The notes: generated by a model from the sequence alone, not told the origin. DNA of 64,000 bases from Calonectria ilicicola (GCA_020809705.1 CP085832.1:434001-498000); one strand, 5' to 3'; shown: positions 23,934-36,705, counted from the first letter of the stretch. Numbers and translations: made by a program.

Positions 23934-25911
23934 TCACTTGGACCAACCCTCAATGAATGAGCCGTGGAAGCCAGGCCCATAAACTTGCGGCATATCGGCC
24001 CTGGCCACCTCCTTCATCGTACGGCCGTCTAGAACAATAAGCACACTGTTCGTACCGTCACGATTGCATACAATTGTGAGAACCACACCGTCATCCTCCT
24101 CAGTAGAACCTGGACGTTCGACAAAGATCGGCTCACAAGGACAGCTATCGCCATCTCCGGGGTACCAGTGGATGACATCACCGGTCTTCCAGTCTGCCTT
24201 TACCAAATGACCAAGAAAGGCTCGCTGCACACTCTCTATCCCATTTCCAAGCCGGCCAATGGGAATACGCGTACCGGGGCTTGGACCACCATTCTCGGCG
24301 ACAGCCCATACATACCGGTAATCAGGGACCGTGGAGTAGTCCTTTCGGATCCTCGGCAGCTCAACACCCCCATGAATGGCTTGACGAACGGATCCCTGAC
24401 GAACTTGTGTAGGGTCGCCCTCTCCCAGAACGTCTTCTAGTTCATAACGGACGAGCGTTCCGTCTGTAAGCGGCGCCAGCGGGTCGAGGATGTTGGCGAA
24501 TGAGTATTCAAGGGCAGGGATATGCGTTGGTCGATAGCTGCAAATATCCACATGGGCGGTTATCTTGCCAGTGACCGAATCCACAAAATCATATGCGTTG
24601 ACTATGTGGAAGTAAAAAAAGCCTTTGATGCGATATGTCGCAACGCTAGATTGGCGTAAGCTAAATTCTTCGTTGTTGATGGGGGGCTCACAATTTTCCT
24701 GTATCCTTGTCCACCACGTAAAACAAAGAGTCGGTATCCTTCTGCACCTCCATCATTTCCGCCAACACGGTCGTTTGTTTACGTGCATCCATGACGATGG
24801 GCTGTCTTGTGTTAGCGAATGGCTCACTCAATGCTGCCCTAACCAGATACTTTCCTGTCTGACAAATACTACAAATTTCTGTGTAACGGCAATGGAATGC
24901 GCGTAGGAGCCTCCTTCAAAAATGGGGGTTTTCCAAAGTAGCTTAGCTGGAGTGGTGCCAGTGCTGATGCCAAAAACAAATGTCGTCCCGGCTTCGTCGA
25001 TTAAATAGTTGTATTCAGTTTGTCGCTTCCGGTCTTTGCCTTGATGAGCACAGATTCCGCCACCACCCAACTCCTTGTCAATTGTCGCGTAGGTCAAGAG
25101 CCTCTTTGGTTCAAGAGACTTGGCGTCACAGACCTGGAGCATATTGAAGTCGGAACTGATCAAAATCTTAAGGTTGTAAGCTTGGCCCTTTGATTTATGG
25201 AAAAGTTTAACCGCATACCTCGTCAGTAGCCGGGCTTTCCGAGGGTGTGCCTCGAGATAATGGATTCCCGTCGTCAGGGAGTGAATAGGCTCTGCGTGGC
25301 ACCACATTCACGTTGACCACGTCCGGTGGCATGAAGCTACTGACAGACGAAGATGAAAAGACGGATTGCTATTCGAGTTCATAGTCAGTTTTTGAGCAAC
25401 AAGGCTTTTGTGATATAGCAGCAAACCTGAGCACCGAACCGCGCGGAGCAAGGGTCAATTGGCGAAAGGCCTAGATTGGGGTCGATTCCCATCGTAGGAC
25501 TCTCGTAGTAACCCACCGCCTTGACTCTCTTAACAACACCTTTGGTGGTGCATCTGCTCATATAATATATTTTCCCGTTGTCCATCCGGAACTTATGCAG
25601 AATCATGAGACCGTCGAACCAATGCTGCAAGACGACAGGTTTTGTCTTTCCATCATCAGAAGTATCAAGAACATATTGACCACATCCTCCTCTAAACACG
25701 GGGTATGATTAATATGGGCAGAATTCTGCAGTGTGCTGGGCGAGGGGCGATACCTTATGAGATTGCCAGTAAGCCAGGATGGAAGCACCCCTTGAACGAT
25801 GCATTCTGTCTCCTTCAAGGTTTCAGGAGTTCCTTGAAGATAGGGAGGAAGGAACTTTCGCTCCTCGACGCCGGCCCAGGTCTTACGGTAAGGCTCAAAG
25901 GTCGCAGACAT
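23934..25911 (-). CDS. carotenoid cleavage dioxygenase (RPE65/CCD family)
   Basis: Six exons (25754-25911, 25427-25691, 25219-25368, 24864-25166, 24692-24801, 23934-24660) join to about 570 residues, normal for the family. The four iron-ligand histidines are recognisable in their blocks: CAHQGKD, YAHSIAVTQ, FYFHIVNAYD and, near the C-terminus, GPGFHGSF. HWFDGLMILHKF is the N-terminal family block. The reaction expected is oxidative cleavage of a conjugated double bond in an apocarotenoid, carotenoid or stilbene-like substrate. Two intron borders are uncertain: the fourth intron has a weak GTCAGA donor (GTAGTA nine bases earlier is an alternative), and the fifth must be only 31 nt (24661-24691) to keep the frame. 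No carotenoid synthesis genes are nearby, so the substrate is open. Confidence 0.85.
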
Positions 25912-27259
25912 CTTAGATGGTTAGTTCGGTGATAATTTATGAATAATTTAAAACTTGGAAATGTGTTAGAGGGTTAGAGGCTGAAGATCTCACTATATCC
26001 GAAAGAATAGCCCAATAAATAACATTTTAGTTACAAGACCTAGCTTGGGAAGCCAGCGTAACCTCGGGGGAGGATCGGCATTCTGTGCCGGGAATTTATT
26101 GGAAATGAAAAGACTCTCACTCGTGCTTTGATGTGGATTTGGATCATCCACGGCCACCATCTCCGCCGATGTGCAGGCATTAGTGGTTCTGGAATGGGTG
26201 GTAGAATTTTGTATCCACCGAAGTAGCCACTTTTCTCCAGGCCATTATACCAGCCTAACTGAATGCCGCACGTGCTGTGACTCTAGATATCCAGATGTAA
26301 GATGGCTGGCATGTGGAAAAGGGGATGTATCCGACAGTCATGGTAACGGGGCCAGATCGGGAGACTCCAGAAGTAAGCCTATGCCTATGGTCTCAGTTTC
26401 CAAATCCGGACAGTGGCCGATGACAAAGCGGAGAATTCGATATAATGGTTAGCAGCCTAGACACGCCACTTAGCATCAAGCGCACAGACAAAGTCTCGGT
26501 AAACGCTCTGAGGTCTACTATAATCAATGTCTAAGTCCTTGATAAAGCGGTCAGTAGCACAGCTCACACTCTCAAGGGGCATTGGAGACATTCACACGGT
26601 TGTGGATACCAACTTCGCTTTTCCTCGCAAAGCCGTCACCTTTTAATTGGCAGTCTACATGTTTCCCGTGATTTTTGGAGGTATTTTGGTCTCCACAATA
26701 GTTGTGAATATCGCAAGATAATAAAGCATAATAGAAAGGCTCTTAATCGCTAATGCCGAAGTTGGTGATCATGTGTCCAATCCTGATCTGCAGTGCTAGC
26801 GCGAAAGCGAGCCATGACAAGCTGCAGGGGTCAGAAAGCCATGACGCAGTACACAGGCACAACAATATGGCCCAGTTATATTTAGACGTACAGGCCCCGT
26901 AACGAGCCATTCATGGCTCTTGGGACAATACTTATTGCTTCTAGTCTAAATAAAGAGACAATAGTCACTCAGCGCCCGTATTGAATGGGGTTGGATAATT
27001 TTGGTTGGTGTGCGATATCCAAGAGAGACCGCTTTTATCGCTAACGACCCAACCCCTGTGACCGCCAGGCTATGTGGTTGGCACCACGACAGCTAGTGTC
27101 TTACATCTCGGCATCACATCAGATTCGTATGGTTGGACGATTTGTCTGCGCCACCGCCAGCCCAATTGCAACCCAAACTTCCTGCGCCCTCAACATAGAA
27201 TTTCCTTTCTTCTTCCATATTGACCATGATGACCATAGATTTGGTACATTGACATCAAA
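25912..27259. other. intergenic, divergent promoters
   Basis: About 1.3 kb separates the dioxygenase gene (minus) and the next gene (plus). No coding region or repeat seen. Confidence 0.45.
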
Positions 27260-29602
27260 ATGGGCGAGTTGCCAGGTCTTTGGCCAAACGCTCCCGAGAG
27301 CGTCTCGGGGGATAGGTGGGACTGGTTGTCAGAACGTGAATCCGATGTACCGCCGAGCTTGACAACCTCCGAAGAAATCGACCAGCTCATCATTCGGATC
27401 AAGCAAAAACAGAACGAGTTCCGCAAAAACCGAAGAAAATATGTTCAAAATATCACAAAGTGGCTGGACAAGTTAAAAGACATTGGCCATGCCGTGCCCT
27501 CTTTCGATTCCGTTCATGGGGCCCTCAAGCTTCTCGCATCAACGCCCCATTTCTTTGCCTCAGACCGTGTCTTGAATGCAGCTAGCACCCAAGATTCCAT
27601 GAATATTGAAGAAGATCAAGAAGGGCGTGAGAGCAAACTGCAACTTCTTCGCAAATTTCACCAGAGATTAAGCAACTTTTCCTCGAGGTCATTGAATATG
27701 CTACACTTTTGCTTCTTCATTTTAAGCAAGAACGTGGTCAGACGAACAATGGGGGCAATATTCAACCTCCCTCAACAGGTCGACATCCTCAACGAGCTGG
27801 AGGCACAACAAAAGCAAGTCATCGAAAGCAGCGAGGCCTGTGAAAGGGTCTTAAATGACAGCATTTTAGACGAATCTCGTCGTCCGCTTTCAATGCTTAC
27901 CAGTGAAATCCCGCAAGTACCAACACGAATGGACGAACAAGGAGCAGTCCCCCCCCCTAAAGAAGTTACAGAATCTCTAGTCATGGCCCGCCACACAGAG
28001 AGAAGAATTAACCAAGCGAAGGAAACTCCGGTCTGTGTTGTGGGACGGGAGAAGGGCGATTCAAGAGTAATCGCTTTATATGATGATTGTATGTGTGCTC
28101 TTCATTCCTGTACTCTAGGCTAACATGTTACAGCTGGTACCAGCCCGAAGACATCAAAGTACACCATCCATAACACGCAGGCAACCAGAGGGGTCGCCTT
28201 CTTCCGCAGTAATAGGAACCGAACGAACATAAGAAAGCCCCAGTATATTCACCATGACCTCATTCACCAACCCTTATCAATTTCTAGTCAGAACGGACGC
28301 TACGTGATTCGTGTCGCTATTCAGGACCTACAAAAAGTGTCTACTTCTCAGACCATGATCTTTGACGTATCAGCACATCGGAATGTCATCGAAGGGCTGA
28401 TTGAGGGCGTCCCTCTTTCCCAGTTGCGCTCTCAGGAATACAGTTTGCTTTTGCGTCATCGCAATGCATCAGACCCCTACCGGACAAGCCTCGCTAAGAG
28501 ATTGTGCGATTTCAAGTCCGATTCACCACTACTGGAGATAATTTCAACCCTCGGTCGCTTCTACTTATTGAGAGGCTGGGAGGACGAGGAGATGGGAGAT
28601 AAGCTCAGCCCATGTCATCTAAAATTTTCTTCTTCAGCTGTTAGATACAGACACGAATCTGTCTGGATCTTTCTGGTTGAAAGTGGAGGTAGGGAGGGGC
28701 GTAATTCGCCTCGACCGCCGACAGCTGTGATTATATCTAATCACCAAGATGCTTTCAGACACTTCATCGACGCTGGAGTAAAGGCACGTAGCATGAAACC
28801 ATCTTCTCGCACGAGAACATCCTTAATTTGGAGACAACAACACCGAGAAAACACGCCCCGCAAGGTTGCGTCGACTTCTCAAAACCAAGTGAATCAAAGC
28901 TGGTTTGCGCGTGAGCTGACCAATAACAAAGACGCTGTGAATCTTCAAGCCTCAAAAAGAAGCGCTTTCACATTCCGTTCTCAGAGTCCGATGGAAAAGG
29001 GAGCCCGGATTTTGAATCTACCTTTGTATTGCTCCATGGGCTCATTGAATCCTACGGTTTCCATCAACAACGAAAAATATGAAATAACCAAAGCTCATCT
29101 ATTTTATCAAACAAGTAACGATAGCCATTTTCCCCATTGTTGGTTCTTCATCATATGGGCACTGCAGACTGGCTCGGCACCCCATGCCCCTCTTCGATCT
29201 CAGCTTCAGCAATGGCAGTTCCCCGGAATCTTACCTCCAAGACTGGCTTTTGTCGCCGAACTAATGAATGTTTCTGGACACCAGCCAATCTACTTCGTTG
29301 TAGTGTCTGTCCAAGACGACCATTCTCGGATCAGCTTTGTTCCGGACCGACGGAGAGGCCGACGGCCATCGAACCTCCAAACTGAAAACATCCGATGGAA
29401 ACCTTGCATTTCTAGAGAAGATGGCGTTACTGAAGTCACTCATAATTTAGCCCCAGTCAATGAACTTGACTTTTCGGTTGCTGAAATTGCGGTCGAGCTC
29501 AAGAAACTTCAAGTTTATATCGAATCGCAGTATGAGATTCCTGTTTCCTGGTTTTTATTTGCATTTGGAGTTGGATTCCTTGCTTGGCTTATTGTTCTTT
29601 AG
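27260..29602 (+). CDS. uncharacterised protein: helical N-terminus, C-terminal membrane anchor
   Basis: Two exons (27260-28088, 28134-29602; 45-nt intron with a GCTAACATGTTACAG 3' end) encode 765 residues. I do not recognise a named family with certainty. Residues 1-280 are helical and charged. A segment around FDSVHGALKLL and RSLNMLHFCFFILSKNVVRRTMGAIFN, followed by a heptad-like stretch with LNELEAQQKQVIESSEACER, resembles the N-terminal helical domain found on fungal NLR/STAND-type proteins (weak, by eye). There is no NACHT or repeat domain behind it. The large middle region has no motif I can name. The protein ends with VSWFLFAFGVGFLAWLIVL, a single tail-anchor-like membrane segment. A role in membrane-associated signalling or self/non-self response is a guess from architecture only. 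Confidence 0.75.
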
Positions 29603-30049
29603 ATTTGAGATCCAGGTAATCTCCCGAATGTCCCTCACCGGAAATAATAATTATTCCGTTCAAATTAATCTATATAAACTTCATATAGTATCGGGGCTCT
29701 AATAAAACCCGAGAAATTGAATGTCCGCGGAGTTTAGTCAATGGCGATTTGTCAAGTACCCCACACATTCATTCCTTTTCAGCTATTAAAGCTGAGCAAC
29801 TCTCACACTTTTGTTTTGAATCAATATTTTATTATTAATCAATGGGCTGTGGTATAAATCATAAGTTATACTACCATTTATCATTATTTAAGCATAATAT
29901 CTCTTGCATTGGCGTGGATACCTAGACACGAAGCTTGTTTCCAACAACTGCTTTATAAACTCCGTTAACTTTGACCGATCAACTTCATTCGATATTCAAC
30001 ATCTTCATTTCTTGTCTAGGTCTATTCCTTAATATTCTGATTAGACAAG
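29603..30049. other. intergenic, AT-rich
   Basis: AT-rich spacer holding the 3' end of the preceding gene and the promoter of the SDR gene. No other feature seen. Confidence 0.4.
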
Positions 30050-30820
30050 ATGAGCCTATCGGGCTTACGAGTTATCATGGCTGGTGGAGCGACTGGGATT
30101 GGAGCTACCGCTGCTAAGCTTCTCGGCAGTCGGGGTGCTAATGTTCTGGTCGGTGATATCAACGCAGCGGGAGCCAAACTTATCGCTGAGGATATCGTGT
30201 CATCTGGAGGAAAGGCTAGTGCTATTGGGTTTGATCTTTCCAAGGAAGACAGTATTGAGGCACTGATCAACACCGGCGTTCAGACTCTAGGGGGCCTAGA
30301 TGGCCTTGTCAACATGGCAGCTGATGTGCGTCCAAAAATTCTTGGAAATGACCTCAGTGTAGCCGATATGGATTCTAAGATATGGCATCGGACCCTGGCC
30401 GTTAACCTTGTTGGATTCGGGTTAACCACCAAGCATGCACTCCCACATATAATCAAGAGTGGAAAGGGGAGCATTGTTAATATTTCGTCCATCGCGGCCT
30501 ATGCAGCAGAGCCTTTGAGGCCTGCATATGCTTCATCCAAAGCTGGAATCCATGCACTTACTCGGCACATAGCGCGCTCCTGGGGTCCTCAGAATGTACG
30601 CGCTAACGCCATTGCAGTCGGCCCAATCGAGACTCCGCAATTGGTGAAAGCAGTAGCCTCGGATGTTAATCTTCAAAACGCCATGAAAGCAATCCCTCTT
30701 CAGCGGATGGGGAAGCCGGAGGAGATTGCTTCATTGATCGCATTTCTTTTGTCTCAGGATGCTTCTTATGTCACTGGACAAGTATGGGCTGTGAACGGAG
30801 GATCTCATCTCCGAGACTAG
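30050..30820 (+). CDS. short-chain dehydrogenase/reductase (classical SDR)
   Basis: This intronless 256-residue protein has the full classical SDR set. The cofactor motif is GGATGIGAT (residues 12-20). D36 in VLVGDI ends beta-2 and points to NAD(H) rather than NADP(H). LVNMAAD replaces the usual NAG motif, SIVNISSIAAY carries the catalytic Ser, and Y150-x3-K154 sits in YASSKAG. GPIETPQ and YVTGQVWAVNGGSH are the usual C-terminal blocks. It is cytosolic, with no targeting signal. It is convergent with the allantoate-permease-type transporter 288 bp away, and an uptake-plus-oxidation pairing is possible. Substrate not determined. Confidence 0.93.
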   Translation: MSLSGLRVIMAGGATGIGATAAKLLGSRGANVLVGDINAAGAKLIAEDIVSSGGKASAIGFDLSKEDSIEALINTGVQTLGGLDGLVNMAADVRPKILGNDLSVADMDSKIWHRTLAVNLVGFGLTTKHALPHIIKSGKGSIVNISSIAAYAAEPLRPAYASSKAGIHALTRHIARSWGPQNVRANAIAVGPIETPQLVKAVASDVNLQNAMKAIPLQRMGKPEEIASLIAFLLSQDASYVTGQVWAVNGGSHLRD

Positions 30821-31108
30821 AGTAGCATGGACCCTGAAAGATTGTAACCATGCAACCTTTCCCCATCATCTTCTAGCCAGTTTATAAGCAAACAATTATT
30901 AAACAAGATGAATAAATAAAATAACTTAGATACACAGATTTCTCAACTCCCTGTTTTTTCTCCTATCATATTGTTGTTTGATTCGGTACGAATAAAAATG
31001 AAGAATTTATAGTGACACTATCTTGCCGCCGGATATTGTGCATATCTGTCTGTTCAATGTCTATCCTTGCAGTGCCGCGCCCCTTCTTTCACAACAAACT
31101 AATCACAA

Positions 31109-32769
31109 CTAACTATACTGTCGCTTATCTCCCACAGCGCCTGGCTCTTCGTCATCCACGGTCTTTGAATCCTCAGATGTGATAATTCCGACGGGATCCT
31201 CAACTTGCGGACTAAAAAGAGTTAGTTATGATATCGAGCAAGAGTTTGGTCTATACATACTCCTTCTTTTTGAGATAGAGATTCAAAATGTGGGTGGCAA
31301 TCACCAACGTAATGGCACATCCTAGAGTGAAAGAAAAGCCTTTGAGGAATCTTGGTCCTTCGACGGTTTTGTAAACTAATAGTGGCGTCCATGCAGTTGA
31401 TGACTGAGCAATCGCGTTGATCAAAACGAGTGTGAAGGATCTTTCTGCAGGTGATGTTCGTAGTTGAGTATTGACCCATCCATGCAGCGCCGGCGCCATG
31501 GAGTTGGCTGAGTAAATAGTCATGAAGGCGAACCATTTAGCAGACTCCGGAACATCCCAAATTACTAGGATAATGAGACCAATAATATTCCATATGTAGG
31601 CCATAGTTATGGCCCACGCGGGGCCAAGCACAAGGTCAGACGCGAATGACACAAACAAGACGTAAAAGATGCCTAATGCCGGCGCAATGGTTCCTAGCTC
31701 GTTAACTCGCGCTGCTGAATAGCGTCCTAGCGACTTGACCCATAACAGGTAGCTGCCTGAGCTTGTGTGCAATTGTGAATTCCAGAATAGGACATCGAGC
31801 ACAATAACAGTCCAAAATTGCGGCTTCAGGACAATATTCTTGAGATTTCTGAATTCGAGTTTCCCCTCTGACACGTGGCCTGCACGTCTGAGTCTCTCCG
31901 TGGTAAGGTCAATATCCTCATGATTGACGCAGATATTGTTGGGTTGGTCTGGGGTACCTGGGAGAAGAAAGAACCCAGCAATTCCGATGGGGATCGTAAT
32001 AATGGCGCAGATAATGTACATCCAGCGCCAGCCCTCGAGCCCGTTAACGCCGTCCAAGCGGGCTGAGGCACCAGCTTGGATAAGACCGGCCGTGAGGGTG
32101 CCGAGATAAAGCCCAACGTAGAAGAATCCCCCTCGCCTGGCTAGTTCATCTCCACGATACCAAGCACCTAGATAAAGCTGTTAGGAGCCGAATCAACAAA
32201 ACTCTAGATAAGACTCACCAAGGACATAATTGATAGCGGGAAAGAATGCAGCCTAAGCAAGGGTATGAGCAAAAAGGGCCAAAAGCCTAAAAAAAAAAGT
32301 ACGCAGTGGCGCCACCAACCTCAAACCAGCCTACCAGAAAGCGGTACGCCGCAAGCTCCGCAAAACCTGTCACGCGGTATTGGAGTAGTGTGAAAACGCC
32401 CCAAAGCACATCAAGAGCCGGAATAAGCCAGTGCAGTGGAATATAGGTGAGCAAAAACATCAATGGAATTTGTCCGGTGACAGCTCCCACGGTGTAAAAG
32501 ACTTGCAGTTCGACGAGCTCGTTGCCGTGGAACCCAAGATCCTCCTTCATACCCGAGACGTAGGCATTGTCTAAAATAATTAGCATGATACAAACGCCTA
32601 TGGACAACATCTTGAACTCACTGAGATTCGACTGGTCCATGTATTTGACCCAATAGGCCAAAACGGAATAAGGTACAATCAGGAGATCAAGTTTGGTGAT
32701 GAGTCGCCGCTCCCTCGGAGAGTCCGAGAGAGCGAACCATTGAAACCAACTGCCTCGAGAACCAGCCAT
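31109..32769 (-). CDS. MFS anion:cation symporter (allantoate permease / Dal5 family)
   Basis: Four exons (32320-32769, 32219-32252, 31261-32167, 31109-31211) give 497 residues. Family blocks are clear: KLDLLIVPYSVLAYWVKYMDQSNLSE near TM1, GMKEDLGFHGNELVELQ, YRFLVGWFE joined to AAFFPAINYVLGAWYRGDELARR, and LEGWRWMYI, followed by GFFLLPGTPDQP. I estimate 12 membrane segments, with a hydrophilic acidic tail (EDPVGIITSEDSKTVDDEEPG) added by the last exon. Members import allantoate, ureidosuccinate, pantothenate, nicotinate and similar organic anions with protons. The frame would stop just past the last membrane segment if the final intron (31212-31260) were retained. The second exon is 34 nt, and a T10 tract lies in the first intron. 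Confidence 0.9.
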
Positions 32770-34466
32770 TTTGGTATTGAACTTACTGGATCAATATTTC
32801 CAACTGAGGCTTTCCGCCAACGACAGTTGTCAATTATCTGAACGGGGGTTGGAGATTAAGTACTCCATCATCATTCATCAAATTTCAGACGTCTCAAACT
32901 CTCCTAACAGAATAATTATACGAGCTACACGATCTAAGTCCAATTAACCAACATTAGCATACTATGCAAGCGCCTTAGATAACATATGCTTAGAAATAAG
33001 CTACAATTGCATCATGGAAAGCCTGTCTGATGCAACAACTTGACCAGAATCAATTTTCCGCATCGTGGAACTCGGTTCTAGTGACAAACTTTAATTGTGC
33101 CCTGTATTTGAGCCGCAGAAAGCCTGCAGAGCGACGAAGCGCAGAAATATCCTGGCTCGAGGGACCACGTGTTGCGGATCCGCATCGCGGCTCCGGCGAA
33201 TCTGTTGCGTTGACCCCTGCAGACCAAGTGGATGATGGAGCTTCGAGAGCATCGGAAGATGTCCGGAGGCTCTTGTAGCGGGCCTGGGTCGTCCATTGAC
33301 AAAGAAGAATGGTGGCGTGCTTGACTAAATGGGTTCATATTGAGCAAAAGGCGTTCATCTCAAAGACGATGCTGGTTTTCTTCGTCGGTTTCGGTATCAA
33401 AAGTAGCAACAATCTTAGTATAAGACCTCTTTTTAAGTTTATTTTAAATTGGGGGCTGCTATGACAAGAGTGCAAGTCGCCCCATAGCCAGACCTGTACG
33501 ACAGCTTCAAAAGCCCTCAGTATCTAGAAAAGCGACGCCTTCACCACCTCACATATCACCTTAAGTGTAAGCCTTCCGTCTTTATATTTAAGGAAAACCT
33601 CCTGATAAATAGCTCCGCAACTACCCGAGCATCTTCCCTGATTCCATTTGGGGAGTGGCGCAGTGATTGCAGGTTTGACCGCCTAACAAGGTCGGCATCA
33701 TGCTGTTCAGTATGGCAGCGAGTTGCCACTCGTTGGTCATGTCAAGCTGTTGCATTGACGTAAGCCAAGAAAGAAATATGATTCCCTTTATACGTAATCT
33801 GGAGATTTGAATTGTCATCAACCCGGCCAGTCACAAAAAGGTAGGCAATTAAGAAAATCTAGTATAATAACGAAAACCAGGGCGGGTATTCGTAAAAAAG
33901 GGGGCCACGGGAACAGCGTGACAAACACCAATAGCCATTAGACTTTTGTAGGGTATTTGACGACGTATGGATCCGATATATATCTATGGGTTCCGTCTGT
34001 ACTCTAGCTAGTCTGCCACTCGCCCTTACCCCATGAGAGGTTGAGAATTAGTAGTGCCCTGCACGTTAAACATCAGAAGAGAACTTGACAGAATCCCATA
34101 TTATCTAGAGAATACAAATGAGCTTTCTTTAATTCACTGACTTGAAAAAAAAAGCCAATTCAAGCCGACATTCAAGTTCAACAGTGATGAAAAGGCTCAT
34201 TCCAGTTGTGAACCAATGACATCACAGGAGCCCAATACTTGCAACGACCAATCATGTCCGCCTTTGCCCCCAAGCAGCGACTGTGGCTGTGGCCGACCGC
34301 AACAGGCAGCAACGGTGGCGTGGATTGTTCTCAATTAGATATTATGAACGGTTCGTGATGAATATGGCTGAATTCCAATAAGGCGCAACAACACTGTTTC
34401 ATTTTAACATCGATATTCCTGATCTTTTGTACTCCACAATCCCCCCACAATCCAGTCAGATTCGCC
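32770..34466. other. intergenic, about 1.7 kb
   Basis: No gene is supported; frames here are short and without domain features. The left part is the transporter promoter, the right part the promoter of a HET gene. Confidence 0.45.
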
Positions 34467-36705
34467 ATGAGTTTGTGTGCCACATGCAAAAAGGTAGACT
34501 TCCGTCCACTCACTATTGCCTGCCTTCAGCAATGTCAAGAGAGACAATGGGATTGTGACGCCGAGGATGGTACTTCATCTCAGTCCGATAACTCATCATG
34601 GGTTAAGCAACATGCCGATATTTTTGAGGTCGAAAAATGGATCCAAGATTGTGATCTTTGTAGAATCATATTTCAAGCCTTTAAGGATAGAAAGGTAGAC
34701 AATGAAGAAGATGCAAGAAGCTTACCGATTGGCTTCCGTCCATTCCGGAATAAGATAGAAGTATGCTATAACTCTGATGAAGGCCTAATCAAGCTATGCG
34801 GCCTGGACGTGTACATGAATGAAGCCAAAGGGGAGTGTGTCGTTCAGGAAATCTTGGGATTAAAGACTAATATTGTCTACAGTGAATGATTTATTCCAGA
34901 TTTGCAAAATCAAGGAGGATGATTCACCCCCGGTTCTTAAGACTATTGACAGAGATCCCAGCTCTAAAGCATCTATTGCGATTGCTTCCAGCTGGCTGAC
35001 AAACTGTCTGAAGCATCATGACTCTTGCAACCCTCCCCCTGAATTTCAAACTCCGCCAAAACGATTAATTAATGTTGGCAGTGAAAATAAGAATCCATTC
35101 CTAGTAGACACAGATGATACCTGTCAGCAAATTAAGTGGTTGTCTCTGAGCTACTGCTGGGGCAAGGAACCTTCGATGAAACTTACCAAGAATACGATGG
35201 ACATGCTAAAAAAAGGAGTCCCCATCAACACATTTGACCCAACGATCCGAGACGCAATCTTTGTTACTAGAGCGCTCGGAATTTCGTATATTTGGATTGA
35301 CTCCCTATGCATTGCGCAAGACTCGGGGGGGACAGATTGGAACGAGCAAGCTTCTAAAATGAACGAAATATACGGCGGGTCAGTAGCCACCCTTGTGGTT
35401 GCCAATGCAAACACTGCCATGGACGGCTTTCTGAAAGAGCGTTACCCACAATATATTCATATACCATCACTAAAGGCCCCTAAGATAGAAGGTGTTGAGG
35501 CTAAGTCCCCCACGAAACTGTACTTATCGCCAGAATGGAACCAAAACCAAGATTTTGCCACGGAGCCGTGGAACAGCCGAGGATGGACAATGCAGGAAAG
35601 TCTACTTCCCAGTCGACTGCTATACTACACCTGTTCTCAAATGATTTGGAAGTGTTGCGAAGAGGAGAGGTTCGAAAGAGGGGTAACGAAAAGCCTTAAT
35701 CACTTTCTGGCTACATTTCAACGCCGTTCAGACGACCTATCTTTTGGATCCGAATGGCTCTGGCAACTAGACAATTTTAGGAAATTCAAAAGGTTTTCAG
35801 ATTACATACCAATCCAAAGGGATCACTTGCTATCAAAACCAGAAATATTTCGTTTATGGTATGACCTGATTGAGGATTACTGTCCAAGAAAATTCACAGA
35901 CATCAGCGATCGCCTCCTGGCAATTTCAGGTCTTGCGAAGATATTCGGCAACACAATTCGATGTGATGAATACGTTGCTGGTCTATGGAAACCAGATCTT
36001 ATCCGGGGGCTGATGTGGCACACCGAAGGTGCAAAGCTCATTCCTCGACAGTCACTGGGGAGTATGCTAGCCGTCAACACTACCTTTCCATCTTGGAGCT
36101 GGGCTAGTGTTGGATATGAGCATGTTAAGATCGATAAAAAGGACAACGACCGCTTCAAAGCTCTCTCGCAAATTGAGGACGTGCGGATTAAGCTTGTCAA
36201 CAAATTCCACCCATTTGGTATGGTGGAAAGCGGCAAGATCAGTCTACAAGGCCCTTTGAAGAGAATGGCAAGACTTTACAACAACGCATGGAAATCCACG
36301 AGCGCATCAATGTCCAAACTTGAACGACATCTCTCAAATATTGTCGAGATGGAAAGCCCCGCAGGGGTGGCACCCAGGTACTATTCTCCACCTGGGGGTC
36401 ATTTTGCAGTGCTTCAGATGCTTCAGGACTCGGATTCTTTGGACTTGCTAGTTTTGGAGCCAACTGGTAGGGTTTCGAACGGAAACGGTACGTACCGTCG
36501 TGTTGGAATGCTCACGTTACATTATTTCGATGAGTCACATGTAGCGTCACCGGCCCTTATAGCTCAGCTGCAGCAGATTGAAACCTCTCTTGATTCTCGT
36601 CTCGGTCCACAGCGTAAAAGTGGCAAGGAGACTATAGCTTCGAACGGAGTGGTTATGGAGTTGTGGAGAGAGCCCTGGAACATGGAATCTGTAACTATCA
36701 TCTGA
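34467..36705 (+). CDS. HET-domain protein, frame break near 34875
   Basis: The N-terminal part (34467-about 34874, about 136 residues) starts MSLCATCKKVDFRPLT and contains DCDLCRIIFQAF, the usual Cys-rich lead of long HET proteins. The rest runs in another frame from about 34876 to 36705. It carries the HET domain: IKWLSLSYCWG, then AIFVTRALGISYIWIDSLCIAQD, DWNEQASKMNEIYGG and NSRGWTMQESLLPSRLLYY, then WSWASVGYE. The two parts meet at 34875-34899, where the only in-frame intron would be 25 nt (GTCTAC to TTCCAG), far shorter than normal. Either a one-base indel or a real mini-intron joins them. With the 25-nt gap removed the protein is 737 residues. Family certain; integrity uncertain. Confidence 0.82.

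Noticed and set aside
10020..32769. Secondary-metabolite gene cluster
   Set aside because: Tailoring-type enzymes, regulators and transporters are present, but no polyketide synthase, peptide synthetase, terpene synthase or other core enzyme is visible.
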